Part shown: piece by piece, positions 24,192-35,424 of the stretch
Position numbering within the stretch: the first letter of the stretch is position 1
Layout: each line of letters begins with the position of its first letter
Assembly: GCA_027886185.1 (NCBI GenBank)
Contig: WOAB01000728.1
Span: forward strand, 1,178,001 to 1,242,000
From: Rheum nobile
Taxonomy: Eukaryota > Streptophyta > Magnoliopsida > Caryophyllales > Polygonaceae
DNA length: 64,000 nt
Direction of reading: 5' to 3'
Translations under genes and position numbers: made by a program
Notes under the pieces: model-generated
Seen by the model: only the letters and a program-made list of their open reading frames with translations
What the model was told of the DNA's origin: nothing
The model's database searches: none

Positions 24192-24676
24192 TTACCACCC
24201 CCTTAATTTAAGTTTCGACCCCGAAACTTGTACTAAGCCAATGAGAAACCTACCTCAACAACAACCTTACCATCCTTAACCTCAAAAACTTTAACCAAAG
24301 GTCCTATAACCTCAAAGCATAACAAGGAAACTAGGAACTCAAGTCTAACTAGAGATTCACCATAACAGACTTAAGAGAAAAGGCACGACTATGAACGGTG
24401 TAACTTTTTCACTTTAAAAATTTAGAGCCTTCGCAAATATTTCAAATAAGTGAAAATATTTCAACGAATGAAAATATTTCAAACCGGACTTGTAACATCA
24501 CCAGGCCAAGCTACCCCAGCCACCAAGCCACTCAGCCACCCAACGGTGCCGGTGCCGGTACTAGTGCCGCCCGTGAGTTCGCAAGAGCCGTTTGAAAACA
24601 CTTTCAAACAAAACGAGTAAATGGTCCATTAAATCCCAAAACCCGTTTTAAAAACTTTCGGATCTGATACCATTTC
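24192..24676 (-). other. Array internal stub 2
   Basis: It has the same structure and the same deletion junction as stub 1. It is a few bases longer because of an extra GGTGCC unit near 24545-24560. Shared breakpoints show that gag-pol was lost before the array formed. Confidence 0.88.
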
Positions 24677-26469
24677 TGTAACACCCCCAAATTTAACCCC
24701 ATTTGAAAGAGTTTCTGCCGATGACTCCGGACGTAAACCCCGAAAGTCACCCCAGGCTTTTCCGACGTCATAACTGACTTAAAACACAGTTACAATACTA
24801 AAATCATAACTTTTATTAAACCACATGGTCGCGGAATTTCACGATTCCTAAAACGACCCAATTAATCAGAAATACAACAGCGAAATAATTTTAAACAAAA
24901 CGACAAAATAGCACAGCGGAAATCTTTAAAATACAACGACAAAACAACTTGTCAAATCACCGTTCATCTTCATAGTCGTTCTAGCCTCCTCGGATCTGCA
25001 TGTGCCGAAACGGATGAACGACACCCCCATGACGTTACAGAAATATAAAAATACAAGAGTTAGTCTAATGAATAGACTAAGCAAGGGTACAAAGCATAAA
25101 CATTTACCAATGATTCACACAAATGCAACACAAGCAGTTTCACATATCACAAATCACATCAAAATCTCAAGCCACTTTATTACAACATATCTCTTATATT
25201 AGCGTTGATTCTAGCAGAATATACAACCTAATATAATATCAGATTTTAATTATTTCAAATTAATTCATAACCACTTGCCTGGAATAGACGAGCTCGAACA
25301 AAGCTTAAGAACGGGTTCCTGAATCCAAAACGGGGACAGATCTGGAATAAAAATCCCTAGGAAATGACCCATAACAAGATCCTAACTTAGATCAATTATC
25401 CTCATGAATGAATCTAAAAGAATAGGAAAGAAATCAAAGGAATCGAGCCAAGCCCAAAGCCAAACCACAAGACACACAACTCGGACGCCCTCACCGCGAT
25501 CGCGGCAAGTCGCGGCCAGTCGCGGTTCATCAACAGTGGCAAAGCTTCGACAGCTTCCATGGCGGGAAAGAATTATTACCCAATCGATTCAAGCTTCGCC
25601 TTGCATTCGATTTGATCACAAAGCACCTCTAAGCTTCACCTAACACCTTGGCAACCTTCTCCAACCCACGAAGCCTCTCGATTCAAGCCCAAAACCGAGC
25701 TCACAGCTCGTGCATCAATGGCGAAACAGGGGAAAACAGAGGAGAAAGAGAGCAGAAGAAGAGAGAAAGAAAGGGTTCGGTTCCACCCCTTTTATAGCAC
25801 AAATCCGACCACCTCCAAGGGGACAAGGGGACAAAGGCGAAGGCCACTAGCGAGCCCACTTGGCCTGCCCAGAAAACAGAGAAAACAGAGCTACAGTAAC
25901 CGCCTTCGAGGAAGACGACACTGCTCAGCAAAAGATGTTACCGCGAGCGCGGCCGGTCGCGGTGAATCGCGGTTGATCGCGGTCAATCGCGGTGAGTCGC
26001 GGTTTTAAGGCCGACTTCGTTAATTCTTATCCGAACTCAACTTGGGTTAATTTCCTTAATCCCGGGTTAAATATATTCGTGCCACCATCTAGCACAAACA
26101 TCTCAAGCAATTACCTCGCACAATTACCGTGCACAAATATCTTATATAAATACCGTGCACAAATATCTTATATAAATATCTTGCACAAATACTTTACATA
26201 ATTATCCTGCATATATCTGTGACACTCCAGGCCAAGCTAACACAGCTACCAAGCCACCCACCCATCTTACATGATGCCGGTGCCGGTACTGGTGCCCGCT
26301 TGAGTCCACAATTATCCTACACGAATATCTTATATAAATATTTTACAACAATATCTTATATAATTATTTTGCAACGATATCTCATACAATTATTTTTCAA
26401 CAATAACTCATACGAGTAAAGCTCAAAAATACCAAAAAATTTCCTTACCCAAAAATGAGGGGTGTTACA
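24677..26469 (-). repeat. Array LTR copy 3
   Basis: It is the third copy, at the right end. Its outer terminus is a true LTR end next to element X sequence, so the right border is the original insertion border. Confidence 0.92.
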
Positions 26470-26489
26470 ATGACCAGGAAAGGGTGTTA

Positions 26490-26676
26490 GGGCTTGAACA
26501 TCTGGAAGAGTTCTAGTTGACTTCCTGGTCTTTAATCTCGCGTTAGAATCACTCAATTCCAGCATCGGAGCAGAAAGTTATACTTTGCCAAAGACGGGAC
26601 CAAAAACAGAGATCTCTTGTACGCCAAGGCACGTTCTTTCCATCCAAGAACGTGGCAACCAAGTGATTTCGCATCA
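26490..26676 (+). repeat. Truncated 3' LTR of element X
   Basis: It aligns with 18700-18889 and ends GCATCA, immediately before the AATGT duplication. The first about 880 bp of this LTR are missing. Confidence 0.78.
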
Positions 26677-26681
26677 AATGT

Positions 26682-28560
26682 AGTGAAGTTTGAATATTGT
26701 TTTGGATAATCAAATCAACATTTCAACCGAGAACCTTTCTCTTTCATGCACAGGACTTCAAATGTTTGTTTCTACAAGGACCATGAATCATATGCTTAAT
26801 CACAATTTTGCGAAGGTAAGGATTTTCAATAGATGGAAGCTTTGCACACACATACTTCTCAAATTTATCCATATTTAAAAAAAAATTAGGTGCAGCTAAA
26901 ATGATCAGTAGATAACAATGGGGTAAACCACGTTTTTGGAATTCAATGACATCAACTCTTGCAGCACAGAGCCAAAGATTTTCTTCTAGGGTAAACGCAT
27001 GCCAGTAAATGAGGATGATCAACTGCCTTCTCCCATGGCTCAAGTTCCTTCTTTATTTTAGGCCAATTTAAATTGCAAGACATTGTTATAAATAAATCAG
27101 GCTTACCGAATTTTTGTACAAGAGACATGGCATTCAAGTAACGACATTTCATATCCCTAGGACCACCTATGAATGAAGGAGGCAATATAACACGACGACC
27201 AATTATACGTGCATGTTTAGTACCGTCATTAACACTATCGACAATTCCTTGATATAGCTCACTACGGATAACGCTTTGATTCCTTCTTAGAAAATCTAAC
27301 CTAGTGTTCTCGATTTTCACGTACATGTCAACAATATATTGTAAAAAGGTTCGGCCCGTTTTGATAATAAAGTTATTAGGACGTACTCGAAACTTGTACG
27401 AATAGTATTCTCTGCATGACACTTATTTGCCTTCCTTCGGGGGCTTCTTTGCAGCAGCTAAACGGACAAATATTGAAGCGATATTTGATTTTTGAAGTAT
27501 AACAATGGGATAAAGTACATATATGAAAAAATATAAAGGAGTCTAAATACCTTGAGCTTCACGACTATCATATCCTCAGGAGTCTGTATCAAGCCAGTTG
27601 ATATTGGGAAGGGCATATTATCACAAGCAGCACGACTATTATTAAATACACACTTGAGGCCCTGATGCCAGCCACACTCTCGATTAGTAAATAGTAGTGG
27701 ATATTGCAAAGGATCATAACAACCATGCATTGTAGTGCATGATTCGGTGCTCTTCGTTGGCCTTTTCGTATACTAAAATATGAGGGTTGTTAATAGTGTT
27801 GAATGAAAACTCATCTACCAAAATAGTTGTGACTTCCTCACACGTTGGAGCATTATAAACTCTTTGGTCTAGATTTGGACTTCTTGATATTTCAATTTTT
27901 GAACTCTCTATCACAGTAATTCCTCTGAGTGATCGGAAAAAATAGGCATATGGATTAATATCCATTACGGACATAAGGAGTTCAATAATATCGGGCTTTA
28001 AGTCATTGAAGTAGCTAGAACGTACAACGATTTCAGGAGCGCCATCGTAGAAGTACATTTGCAGATATTTTGGGTTGTTATCATGTGGTAACAAATTCGG
28101 GATAAAATGGTAGATTTGACCATGAAAATGGAATGTGTAAATACCTTTATCTTTTGTTGAAGTAAGTTGTCCACCAAGAGAACTAAAGGCAACGAAAATG
28201 TTATACACTCTAGCATAATCTCTTAAATGTGTTCCACATTCATCATGTCATAAAAAAAGGTCAATGACAATAGTTGAAGGTTCAAGTGGCGCTAATTTTA
28301 TTGCACTGTTTTGACAGCACATTGTTGGATATTCAAAAGCAAATTTGGTTGATCCACAGTGCATGCAAGTTGTTGATGGAGGCAAAGTAAGAGGCGATGT
28401 CGATATATGATCCATACCCAGAGCCTTGTAAAACGGAGAAACAGGAACTCGACTACGGGATCACTTCCCTCTTGAACTGTCAGGCACGATGTCCATCCTA
28501 TGTCACACCTTTTTCTGCATTGTACACCATATTTCATTTGCAACTTAGATATATACACAC
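26682..28560 (-). pseudogene. Helitron 1 Rep protein, N-terminal half
   Basis: The minus strand carries, from right to left, a Cys-rich start (FEYPTMCCQNSAIKLAPL in a broken frame), 28208-27714 (VAFSSLGGQ, YTFHFHGQIYHFIPNLLP, QMYFYD), a frameshift near 27722, 27730-27458 (CYDPLQYPLLFTNRECGWHQG), and 27422-26952 (REYYSYKF, GRRVILPPSFIGGPRDM, FGKPDLFITMSCNLNWPKI), the Helitron-like N domain. The HUH metal-binding motif should read PHAH but here reads PHCY, and several frames change. Beyond it the product fades out at 26682, where element X is inserted. The nuclease cannot be active. Confidence 0.88.
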
Positions 28561-28640
28561 AGGGACTTTCTTAGGTAATCAATTGCTTGATTCTGCAAAT
28601 AATATCAAAGTCCGATCCACACAAACATGATATTTCTTCT

Positions 28641-29140
28641 ATTGAGCATCATTGGTAGTATGATTGGAGTTCCAATTTGTATGGATCATTTTACAGCAAC
28701 CAGAGCTCAAATATCTTATGCTAGACTCTTGGTACTAGTAAGTGTGGAAGACACTATGAAGCCTGAGATTAAGCTTGTTGGACTTGATGGGACAGTTTAT
28801 AGGATTCGTATTTTGCTATGAATGGGTGCCCTGGGCATGTTCTAGCTGTGGTGTTTTTGGGCATTCAACATGGGTCTGTGCTTCTAATAAAAAAACATAC
28901 AGTCAGTGGACTAAGGAGAGCAATAAGGGAACCAATGACAAGAAGTATGTGTGGGTTGCTAAACAACATTTGCCTGAGAATGGGGATGGGAAGGATAGGC
29001 AGATCAAACCAGTTAAGAAACCTTGTTGTAATGAGAAAGGTTTATCAAAGATTGATGTTCTTGATGGCACAGTTGATCAGACTATTGTGTTGCTTGCTGG
29101 CCAGACAAGCAGGGTACAAACTTCTCCAAGCAAAAAATGA
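28641..29140 (+). pseudogene. LINE ORF1, C-terminal part
   Basis: It encodes the end of the plant LINE ORF1 nucleic-acid-binding protein. A region resembling the DUF4283-linked segment comes first, then a CCHC-like knuckle around CSSCGVFGHSTWVC. The frame changes near 28800-28815. The N-terminal RNA-binding domain is lost with the 5' truncation. Confidence 0.75.
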
Positions 29141-29210
29141 AAGCATCATTCATCTCCGGGAGGTCAAACTACCACTCACATGAGTTATAGCAGCTCATCT
29201 CAGCAGGAGA

Positions 29211-32200
29211 ATGATTGATCTTGTCATTGGCAGCTGGAATACTAGGGGATGTTGCACCTCCCCTAGGCCTCACATTGTGAAGGATTTTGTGCATAGGAAT
29301 AATTTGAAGCTGGTTGGATTGCTTGAAACAAAGATACCTCTTGAGAAAGATGAGGATTTGTCTAAGATTCTGATGAAACAATGGAAGTTTGTTACTAATA
29401 GTTCATTGACTCATAGAGGCAGGATTTGGGTTACTTGGGACCCTATGGTGATTAATGTTGTTCCTCTTGCTTCTTCTTCTCAAATGGTGCATTGCAAGGT
29501 TGATAGTAGGGATGGTCAATATAGTTTTTATGCTACGTTTGTCTATGCTTTCAATGCCAAGCTTGAAAGAAGTACTCTATGGGATGAGCTTTATATTCTT
29601 GCAAAGGGGATCAGTGAGTCTTGGGCTGTCTTAGGGGACTTTAATTGCTTGTTACAATCTGCAGAGAAGCTTTCTTTTAAGGGTAATATGTTCTACTGTA
29701 CTGATGAGTTTGTTCAGGTTCTTAATCACTAGATTGAGTGACCATGTATTCTCTGGGGCTCATTACACCTGGAGTAATCAACGGGAGGGGAAAGACAGAA
29801 TTCTAGTCTCTAGGGTTTTCTTCGCTGATCCAAATATGTCTGATCACTCCCCTGCTATATTAAATGTGAATCCTAACCCTTGTTTTAAAAGAGTCCCATT
29901 CAAATTTCGTAATTTTTGGACTGGAGAGTTAGACTTTACAGAGTTGTTACAAAGTGCTTGGCAAGGTACTTTGAATGGGAATGCTCAGTTTGTACTGGCT
30001 TCTAAACTAAAGAGAACTAAGACTGCTCTGAAGGAATGGCAGAAGGGGAGATTTAGACAGCTTGAGATAATGGTTGAGGAGTGTGTTGCTAGTTTAAAGA
30101 ATGCTAGTGAAGCACTTCAATATGATTTTTCCTGTACAGCTAAGCAGTAAGCTGTCATTGAGGCAAAAGAGCAACTAAATTTAAGAATGAGACAGCTTCA
30201 TAGCTTCACAACTCAGAGAGCTAAGGTGGACTGGATTAAACTTGGAGAAGAAACCTCTCTAATTTTTTACAATGGAATTAAAGTCAGAAAGGCTAAGTGT
30301 AGCATTTTTGCACTTAAGGATGCTAATGGTCAGGTGCTTGATACTGAATCTGCTATTGAAACAGAGATTATGCAGTTTTATGTCAATCTTTTTGGTTCAA
30401 AAGCTGTGACTGCCCCTGTCAACTTTGAAGAATATGGGGGAGCTAAGGTTGATTTTGTTAGTCACTCAGCTATATGTTCCTTGCCAAGGGGAGAGGAGAT
30501 AAGAGATGCTACTTTTGATATAGGAAATCTTAAATCTCCTGGGCCAGATGGATTTGGGAGTCTGTTTTTCAAAAATGGTTGGGAAACAGTGGGTGGTGAT
30601 GTGATTGCTGTAGTCCAGGACTTCTTTAGAAGAGGAAGAATTCTGAGAGAAACTAATGCTACTTTTGTGAGCCTCATCCCCAAAGTTGATGTCCCATTTC
30701 AGATTAAGGAATTTAGGCCTATCTCTTGCTACAACACCATGCTGAAAATCATCTCCAAAATCCTTGTGATGAGAATGAGACCTCTCCTTGATGAGATTGT
30801 TACCATCAATCAAGGGGCATTTGTCCCAGGCAGATCAATTGCTCATAATATTGTTGTGGATCAAGAGCTTGTGAGGGGATATGACAGCAAAAACACTTCT
30901 CCCAGATGTTTGCTTCAGGTTGACCTTCAGAAGGCTTATGACTGTGTCAGCTGGACTTACCTTGAAGAGGCTCTTGTTTTTCTGAATTTTCCTAGATAGC
31001 TGGTGGGATGGATTATGGAATGTGTCACTACACCTTCCTATTCAATCATGATCAATGGAGAGGCAAAAGGATTCTTTAAAGGAGGAAGAGGACTTAGGCA
31101 AGGAGATCCTCTTTCCCCTTTCCTTTTTGTCATTGTGATGGAGATGTTTGCTAGAAAACTTCATAAAGCCAGTCAAAGAAGAGGGTTTGGTTTTCATCCA
31201 AAGTGAAAACAGTTATAGCTCATTAGCATTGCCTTTGCATATGATCTTATGATCTTTTGTAAACCCACCTTATTTTCCTTGAAGATCATTCAAGGGTGTC
31301 TATCAGAATTTGCTCAAGAATCTGGTTTAATTGCTAACAGTGCAAAGTCTAAGGTGTTTTTTGGGGGCATTAGTGCATCAAGAAGAGAGGAATGTGCTAC
31401 TATTCTTGGATTTGCTCAGGGATCATTCCCAGTGAAGTACCTTGGCATCCCTCTACACTCAAAGAAGCTTAAGGTAAATGAATATGGGCCCTTGTATGAC
31501 AGACTGAAGCAAGTGATCAATTGTAGGAGTGCAAGGAACATTTCTTATGCAGGAAGGGCACAAGTGGTCAGAGCAGTTCTTGAGGGAGTCATTTCCTTCT
31601 GGATGCAGGTAATTCCTATTCCTAAAAAAGTGATTAGAAGGATAGAGAGTTTATGCAGATCCTACCTGTGGTCAGGGAATCTTGGTAATGGTAGAAACTT
31701 GGTGTCCTGGAGAAAGGTGTGCCAGGAGTTTGGTAATGGAGGGCTTAACTTTAAAGAGCTCCTCTCTTGGAATAAAACTCTGCTATTCAGACTTGTCTTT
31801 GATCTGCACTGGGAGAAGCATAATCTGTGGACCTTGTGGGTCAAGCAGAATATTACAAAGAGATGTGATATTTGGACAGTTGATCTACCTTATACTTGCT
31901 CTTGGCTGTGGAGAAACCTTATGAAGATAAGGGATAAGGTTAAGCTACTCAATCAACCTATGACAGTGTCCCTAATCACTAAGAGTAATGGTAAGCTTAA
32001 TACTGCTGGTCTTTACTCTTTGCTGAGGCCTAGAGAGCACCTTATTCCCTGGTGTGTTGTGATATGGAAAGGAATACATGCTAGGAAATGGAGTTTTATA
32101 TGTTGGCTGGCTACTCTAAAGAGGCTTCCTACAGTAGCTAAACTGCACAGATGGGGGCTGGTCAGGAATTCGGGCTGCTCCTTATGCTTAAGAGGTGATG

Positions 32201-32550
32201 AAGATGAGGCTCACCTCTGGTTTGGCTGTCCTGTTGTTGCAAATATTGCTAACAAAGTCCTGGACTGGCAGGGTGTTCATACTAGGAAGCAGAATCTTGT
32301 TGAATGGTGGGATTGGTTTGCAGCTTGTGATAAAAAGGAGAATAATATCTACTTGTCTAAACTTTTAGCTCTCGTGGCTGTTGTTTACTTCACCTGGCAG
32401 CTAAAAAATGAGGTAATCTTTAGAGGAGCTAAGGTGGATGAAACAGTTGCAGCTGTAAAGATCATAGAAGCCTGCAAGTTTAGAATTTTTCACAAGTTAT
32501 CTTTGAGTGGTAGGAGAGGTAGAGCTATGAGAAGGAGGTTAGGCTTTTGA
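29211..32550 (+). pseudogene. LINE ORF2: endonuclease, reverse transcriptase and zf-RVT domain
   Basis: The AP-like endonuclease occupies about 29211-29860 (GSWNTRG, LLETKI, VLGDFNCLL, SDHSPA) with a frameshift near 29725. The reverse transcriptase follows (FRPISCYNTMLKIISKIL, NQGAFVPGRSI, LQVDLQKAYDCVSW, GLRQGDPLSPFLF). The catalytic FADD block reads FAYD at 31234-31245, so one essential aspartate is lost. In-frame stops occur at 30148-30150, 30997-30999, 31204-31206 and 31216-31218. The zf-RVT domain lies near 32000-32240 (WSFICWLA, CSLCLRGDEDEAHLWFGCP). The overall frame is otherwise kept. The copy cannot move itself. Confidence 0.9.
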
Positions 32551-32708
32551 TTGTCTGTTTTTTATCTTGTATTTGTAGCTTCTATTGTGGGGGGTTTGAC
32601 TTTAGGGTGTGTTTTGTGAGTGATCTTGTGTAATCTTTTGGACTCTTTGTCCGTTTGTTTCAATATAATTTCTTAACATTTGACTAAAAAAAACATGATA
32701 TTTCTTCT

Positions 32709-34113
32709 CTCATTTTAGCAAAGCTAATAAAAACCCAAATGAAATAAACTATATGAGAGAACTCATAGCCCATGAACTGTTATATATGGACTTGGAGTAA
32801 TCTAATTTCAGCTAAATCATGTTCATTCATAATGACGATGTAAGATAGTCTCATAATGACAACTATAGATGAACTTTTGAGAGTAGAAATTTAATATGAG
32901 AGTATAAGTTTAATGAGAAATAAGAATACTCAGTTCTAATTTCAACACATGGGCCCCACATATCTATGTTGTCTAGAACGTTTTTTTGGTTTAAGCTTGT
33001 TCTTAAAATAAGCTCATTAGATATAAGTTAAAAATTCTAATTTTACAAAGCCCAAAGGGGAATTTTTGGCCCAATTTTGTAGTATAGCTGAAGGTTGTTC
33101 AAGTGGAGTGAATGTTGGTTTCACCTACTGCAATGTGCATTGAAAATTTTGGCACGAATACAAAAAAATTGCCCAAAAAAAATTGGTCCTGTAAAAAAAA
33201 GTCGATCGATCAAAAGTCGAACGATCAAAGGTTAACCAAACACATATATTTGATATCATTTCCCAAGTAATTTAAAATCATGGGAATTTACTTTTCAATA
33301 AACGAGCACTTAACATAAGTACGTGGGAAATTCTTTTGGGAACGTATACTACGTAGTGTACTTTGGAGAAGTTAATTTGCAAATCGTTTATATATTTGAA
33401 TCTATATAGGTAGTCGATTTTGGGAATCTTGATTTTTTTTAGTTGAAGAAATTGGACTTGTTTTATTGAATGTATTATATAAGTTTTTGAGGAAAATTTA
33501 GAGAGATGCAAGTGGAAAAAGGATACAATAGTCAATAAATAAAACTTACATAACAAATGAGGGACATGACATATTCATCACAATTCCAGCCCATATTCCT
33601 TACAATTTCATGTATACTGGAAAATTAGATAAGTTTTCATATAATCAAACAATTTGTTTTGTTTTTTAATAATATTTTACGTAATTATTGATAGAATTGA
33701 GGTCCCGTTTGTTTTAAATTGCGAAAACGGTAACGGAAACGAAACGAATTTAATCCAATTTAGTGTCATTATTCATTGATCAAAATGATGAAATCGGTTC
33801 ATTTTCCTCTTCATTTGGCACTACTAGTCTTTATGTGACAATTTGTTTTATTTTAGTAAAAAAAAAATATCTTGTTTCAATAGTTTTTACAGTTATATTC
33901 TGTTTATGTAAGTTTTTCTATGGAAATTGTTAAATCCAAATTTATATATATTATACGTCTAGTTCTTAAATCTCTTCAAACTATATATATATATAGAAAA
34001 AAACACATTTTCTTATATCGACAAATAAGGCCTAATTTTTTGTTTATAAAACATTTTTTTCAATAATCTAATTTTATAATTTGATAAACGTATAATGAAA
34101 GAATCTTATTTTT
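32709..34113. other. AT-rich sequence between LINE and MULE; no gene seen
   Basis: There is no supported ORF, RNA gene or clear repeat. The first part may be the 5' flank of Helitron 1 beyond the LINE insertion; its Helitron terminus could not be recognised. Confidence 0.5.
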
Positions 34114-34292
34114 TTCCTACTACTCACACGTCTTTAATAAAATATACATATACCTATAAAAAAATACTCTTTATAAACACTATCACCAAACATACCCTAA
34201 ATTAGTACATATGAAAACATATTACATAATTTGGCATTTTAGATATATCAAATATTTTTAGATATATCAAATATTTTTCTAAGAGCATGTCT
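34114..34292 (+). repeat. Left copy of a direct repeat flanking the MULE
   Basis: This 179-bp segment begins TTCCTACTACTCACAC and ends AAGAGCATGTCT. It recurs in the same orientation at 43649-43808. The left copy has one extra 19-20 bp unit (TAGATATATCAAATATTTTT twice). It ends about 36 bp before the MULE inverted repeat. Confidence 0.9.
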
Positions 34293-34328
34293 ATATGTCT
34301 TATGTAATATATTTAGGGCTCAACTATT

Positions 34329-34365
34329 CGGCGCATAGGCATTTTTGCCTTTTGGCGCATAGGGC
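34329..34365 (+). repeat. MULE left terminal inverted repeat
   Basis: It reads CGGCGCATAGGCATTTTTGC and onward, and contains GGCGCATAGG twice. It matches the reverse complement of 43594-43627 with a few differences. Confidence 0.85.
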
Positions 34366-34514
34366 CGCGCGTAACGTGAGAATAGACTTCCCACGTTACG
34401 CGTCGATACTGACCCATTCAAGACCCACACGTAACGCGTGAATTGGCTCCACACGTTACGTGTGGGATCGGTTCACACGTTACGTGTGACATTGTATCAC
34501 ACGTAACGTGTGGG
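34366..34514. repeat. MULE palindrome cluster 1 (left subterminal)
   Basis: There are six copies of CACACGT(A/T)ACGTGTG or close variants, spaced roughly 20-30 bp apart, starting directly after the inverted repeat. The 15-mer is a perfect palindrome around its central base. Confidence 0.9.
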
Positions 34515-34579
34515 AATCTGGCTATAAAAGCCAGATTCGGCTCCTCCTCTTCATTCAGCATCAGCACTCAGCCTCCTTG

Positions 34580-34672
34580 CCCCTCCCGCTGCGCCTCCTT
34601 GCCCCTCCCGCGTAACGTCTCCTTGCCCCTCCCGCGTAACGCCTCCTCGCCCCTCCCGCGTAAGGTTAGTTC
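34580..34672 (+). repeat. Short tandem repeats CCCCTCCCGCGTAACG before the mobile-domain gene
   Basis: Three to four units of about 24 bp (CTCCTTGCCCCTCCCGCGTAA) lie downstream of a TATAAAAG box (about 34522). The last is followed by GTAAGGTTAG, which could be an intron donor. This may be the first, untranslated exon of the mobile-domain gene. Confidence 0.5.
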
Positions 34673-34961
34673 CTAGAAATAATTATTTGATTTTGTTTTT
34701 AATAAATTTAAATCCACACATAGTATTTGGTTAGGTAGATCTAGGTTTGGATGATAGATCTACGATTTGGAGATGATTTGGATGGTAGATCTAGGTTTTA
34801 TAGAAGTTTTTGTTATGTTTAGGGTTTTGGTTAGGTAGATCTAGGTTTGTAGACATTTTGTGTGGAAAAATGAAAGTGGAAGTGATGATATTGTTAGATT
34901 GGTAAAAATTGTGGATTTGTTGTTGAATTTTGGGTATATTTGAAAATAAAATAAAAAAATT

Positions 34962-35332
34962 CGGACTGTCTCGCCGGAGAAGACGACCGGAATATCGCCG
35001 GAAAGTCGCCGGCGGCTTCCCGGTGAAATTGGAATGTGCACATTCACACGTAACGTGTGAATGTGCACCACGCGTTACGTGTGAGAGCAAGTCACACGTA
35101 ACGTGTGAATTTCCATTTTTTTAGATTTGTGGAACGTTGATTTTCTGTTTTTTGATTTTTGTTGATTTTTGTTGATTAAAATTCGGACTGTCTCGCCGGA
35201 GAAGACGACCGGAATATCGCCGGCAAGTCGCCGGCGACCTGCCGGTGAAATTGGAATAAGCACATTCACACGTAACGTGTGAATGTGCACCACGCGTTAC
35301 GTGTGAGAGCAAGTCACACGTAACGCGTGAAT
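34962..35332 (+). repeat. Tandem duplication with two palindrome clusters
   Basis: A segment beginning TTCGGACTGTCTCGCCGGAG occurs at about 34962 and again at about 35183. Each copy ends with three CACACGTAACGTGTG-type palindromes (35044-35109 and 35265-35330). Confidence 0.88.
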
Positions 35333-35424
35333 TTCCTTTTTTTTTGATATCTGTAACGCTGATTTTCTGTTTTTTTATTTTTGTTGATTTTTGTTGATTA
35401 AAATGTGTTGATATGTAAACGCAG

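Larger units (their letters stand above)
19916..26469 (-). mobile_element. Tandem chromovirus-type array: three LTRs with two short internal stubs
   Basis: Three LTRs of 1,792-1,793 bp alternate with internal segments of 479 and 485 bp, in direct orientation, with a period of about 2,275 bp. On the minus strand each LTR is followed by TGGTATCAGAGCC (initiator tRNA-Met primer site) and each is preceded by a purine-rich AAATTAAGGGGGTGGTAA tract. The internal stubs therefore carry both priming sites but no gag or pol. The left end holds a further partial internal stub. The copies differ by only scattered bases. LTR ends (TGTAACACCCC, GGGGTGTTACA) and internal phrases place it near the Tekay-like element at 49016. 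Repeated ORFs of 66-96 codons inside the LTRs are not genes. Confidence 0.93.
17818..26676 (+). mobile_element. Wrecked LTR retrotransposon X in Helitron 1, target duplication AATGT
   Basis: A perfect duplication AATGT (17813-17817 and 26677-26681) brackets a TG...CA interval. The last about 190 bp of the left LTR (to 18889) recurs at about 26490-26676, giving a complete 5' LTR and a truncated 3' LTR. Next to the left LTR are a primer-binding-like TGGTATCA and a leader. No gag or pol of its own is seen; the interior is filled by an Athila-like LTR fragment and the chromovirus array. Lineage cannot be fixed without pol. Confidence 0.8.
14697..28622 (-). mobile_element. Helitron 1, decayed, minus strand, split by several insertions
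   Basis: Pieces of one Helitron Rep-helicase protein occur in order on the minus strand: N-terminal region at 28208-27714, Helitron-like N domain at 27422-26952, a degenerate HUH region near 26950-26690, post-Rep region at 17812-17161, helicase motif I at 17157-16737 and motifs II onward at 15382-14808. Insertions between them are the LINE, the LTR element at 17818-26676, the solo LTR at 15388-16731 and the Sirevirus. The termini are not identified: the 3' end is lost or displaced by the Sirevirus and the 5' end lies beyond the LINE. About 170-200 residues of Rep, including the Y2 tyrosines, are deleted between 26682 and 17812. Confidence 0.85.
28641..32690 (+). mobile_element. L1-type LINE, 5'-truncated, with 18-bp target duplication
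   Basis: The duplication aaacatgatatttcttct lies at 28623-28640 and 32691-32708; its first few A bases merge with a short A-tail. The element begins inside ORF1 and ends after ORF2 with a 130-bp 3' untranslated region. A truncated 5' end and long target duplication are usual for target-primed reverse transcription. It was inserted at the upstream side of Helitron 1. Confidence 0.93.

Noticed and set aside
21169..26008. A 96-codon ORF (MAKQGKTEEKE...) repeated three times, with other small ORFs
   Set aside because: They recur only because the LTR is repeated; each lies wholly within an LTR with no domain or coding bias.
32709..34113. Possible hAT or other MITE near GTCCCGTTTGTTTT at about 33702
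   Set aside because: No matching inverted end or target duplication was found.
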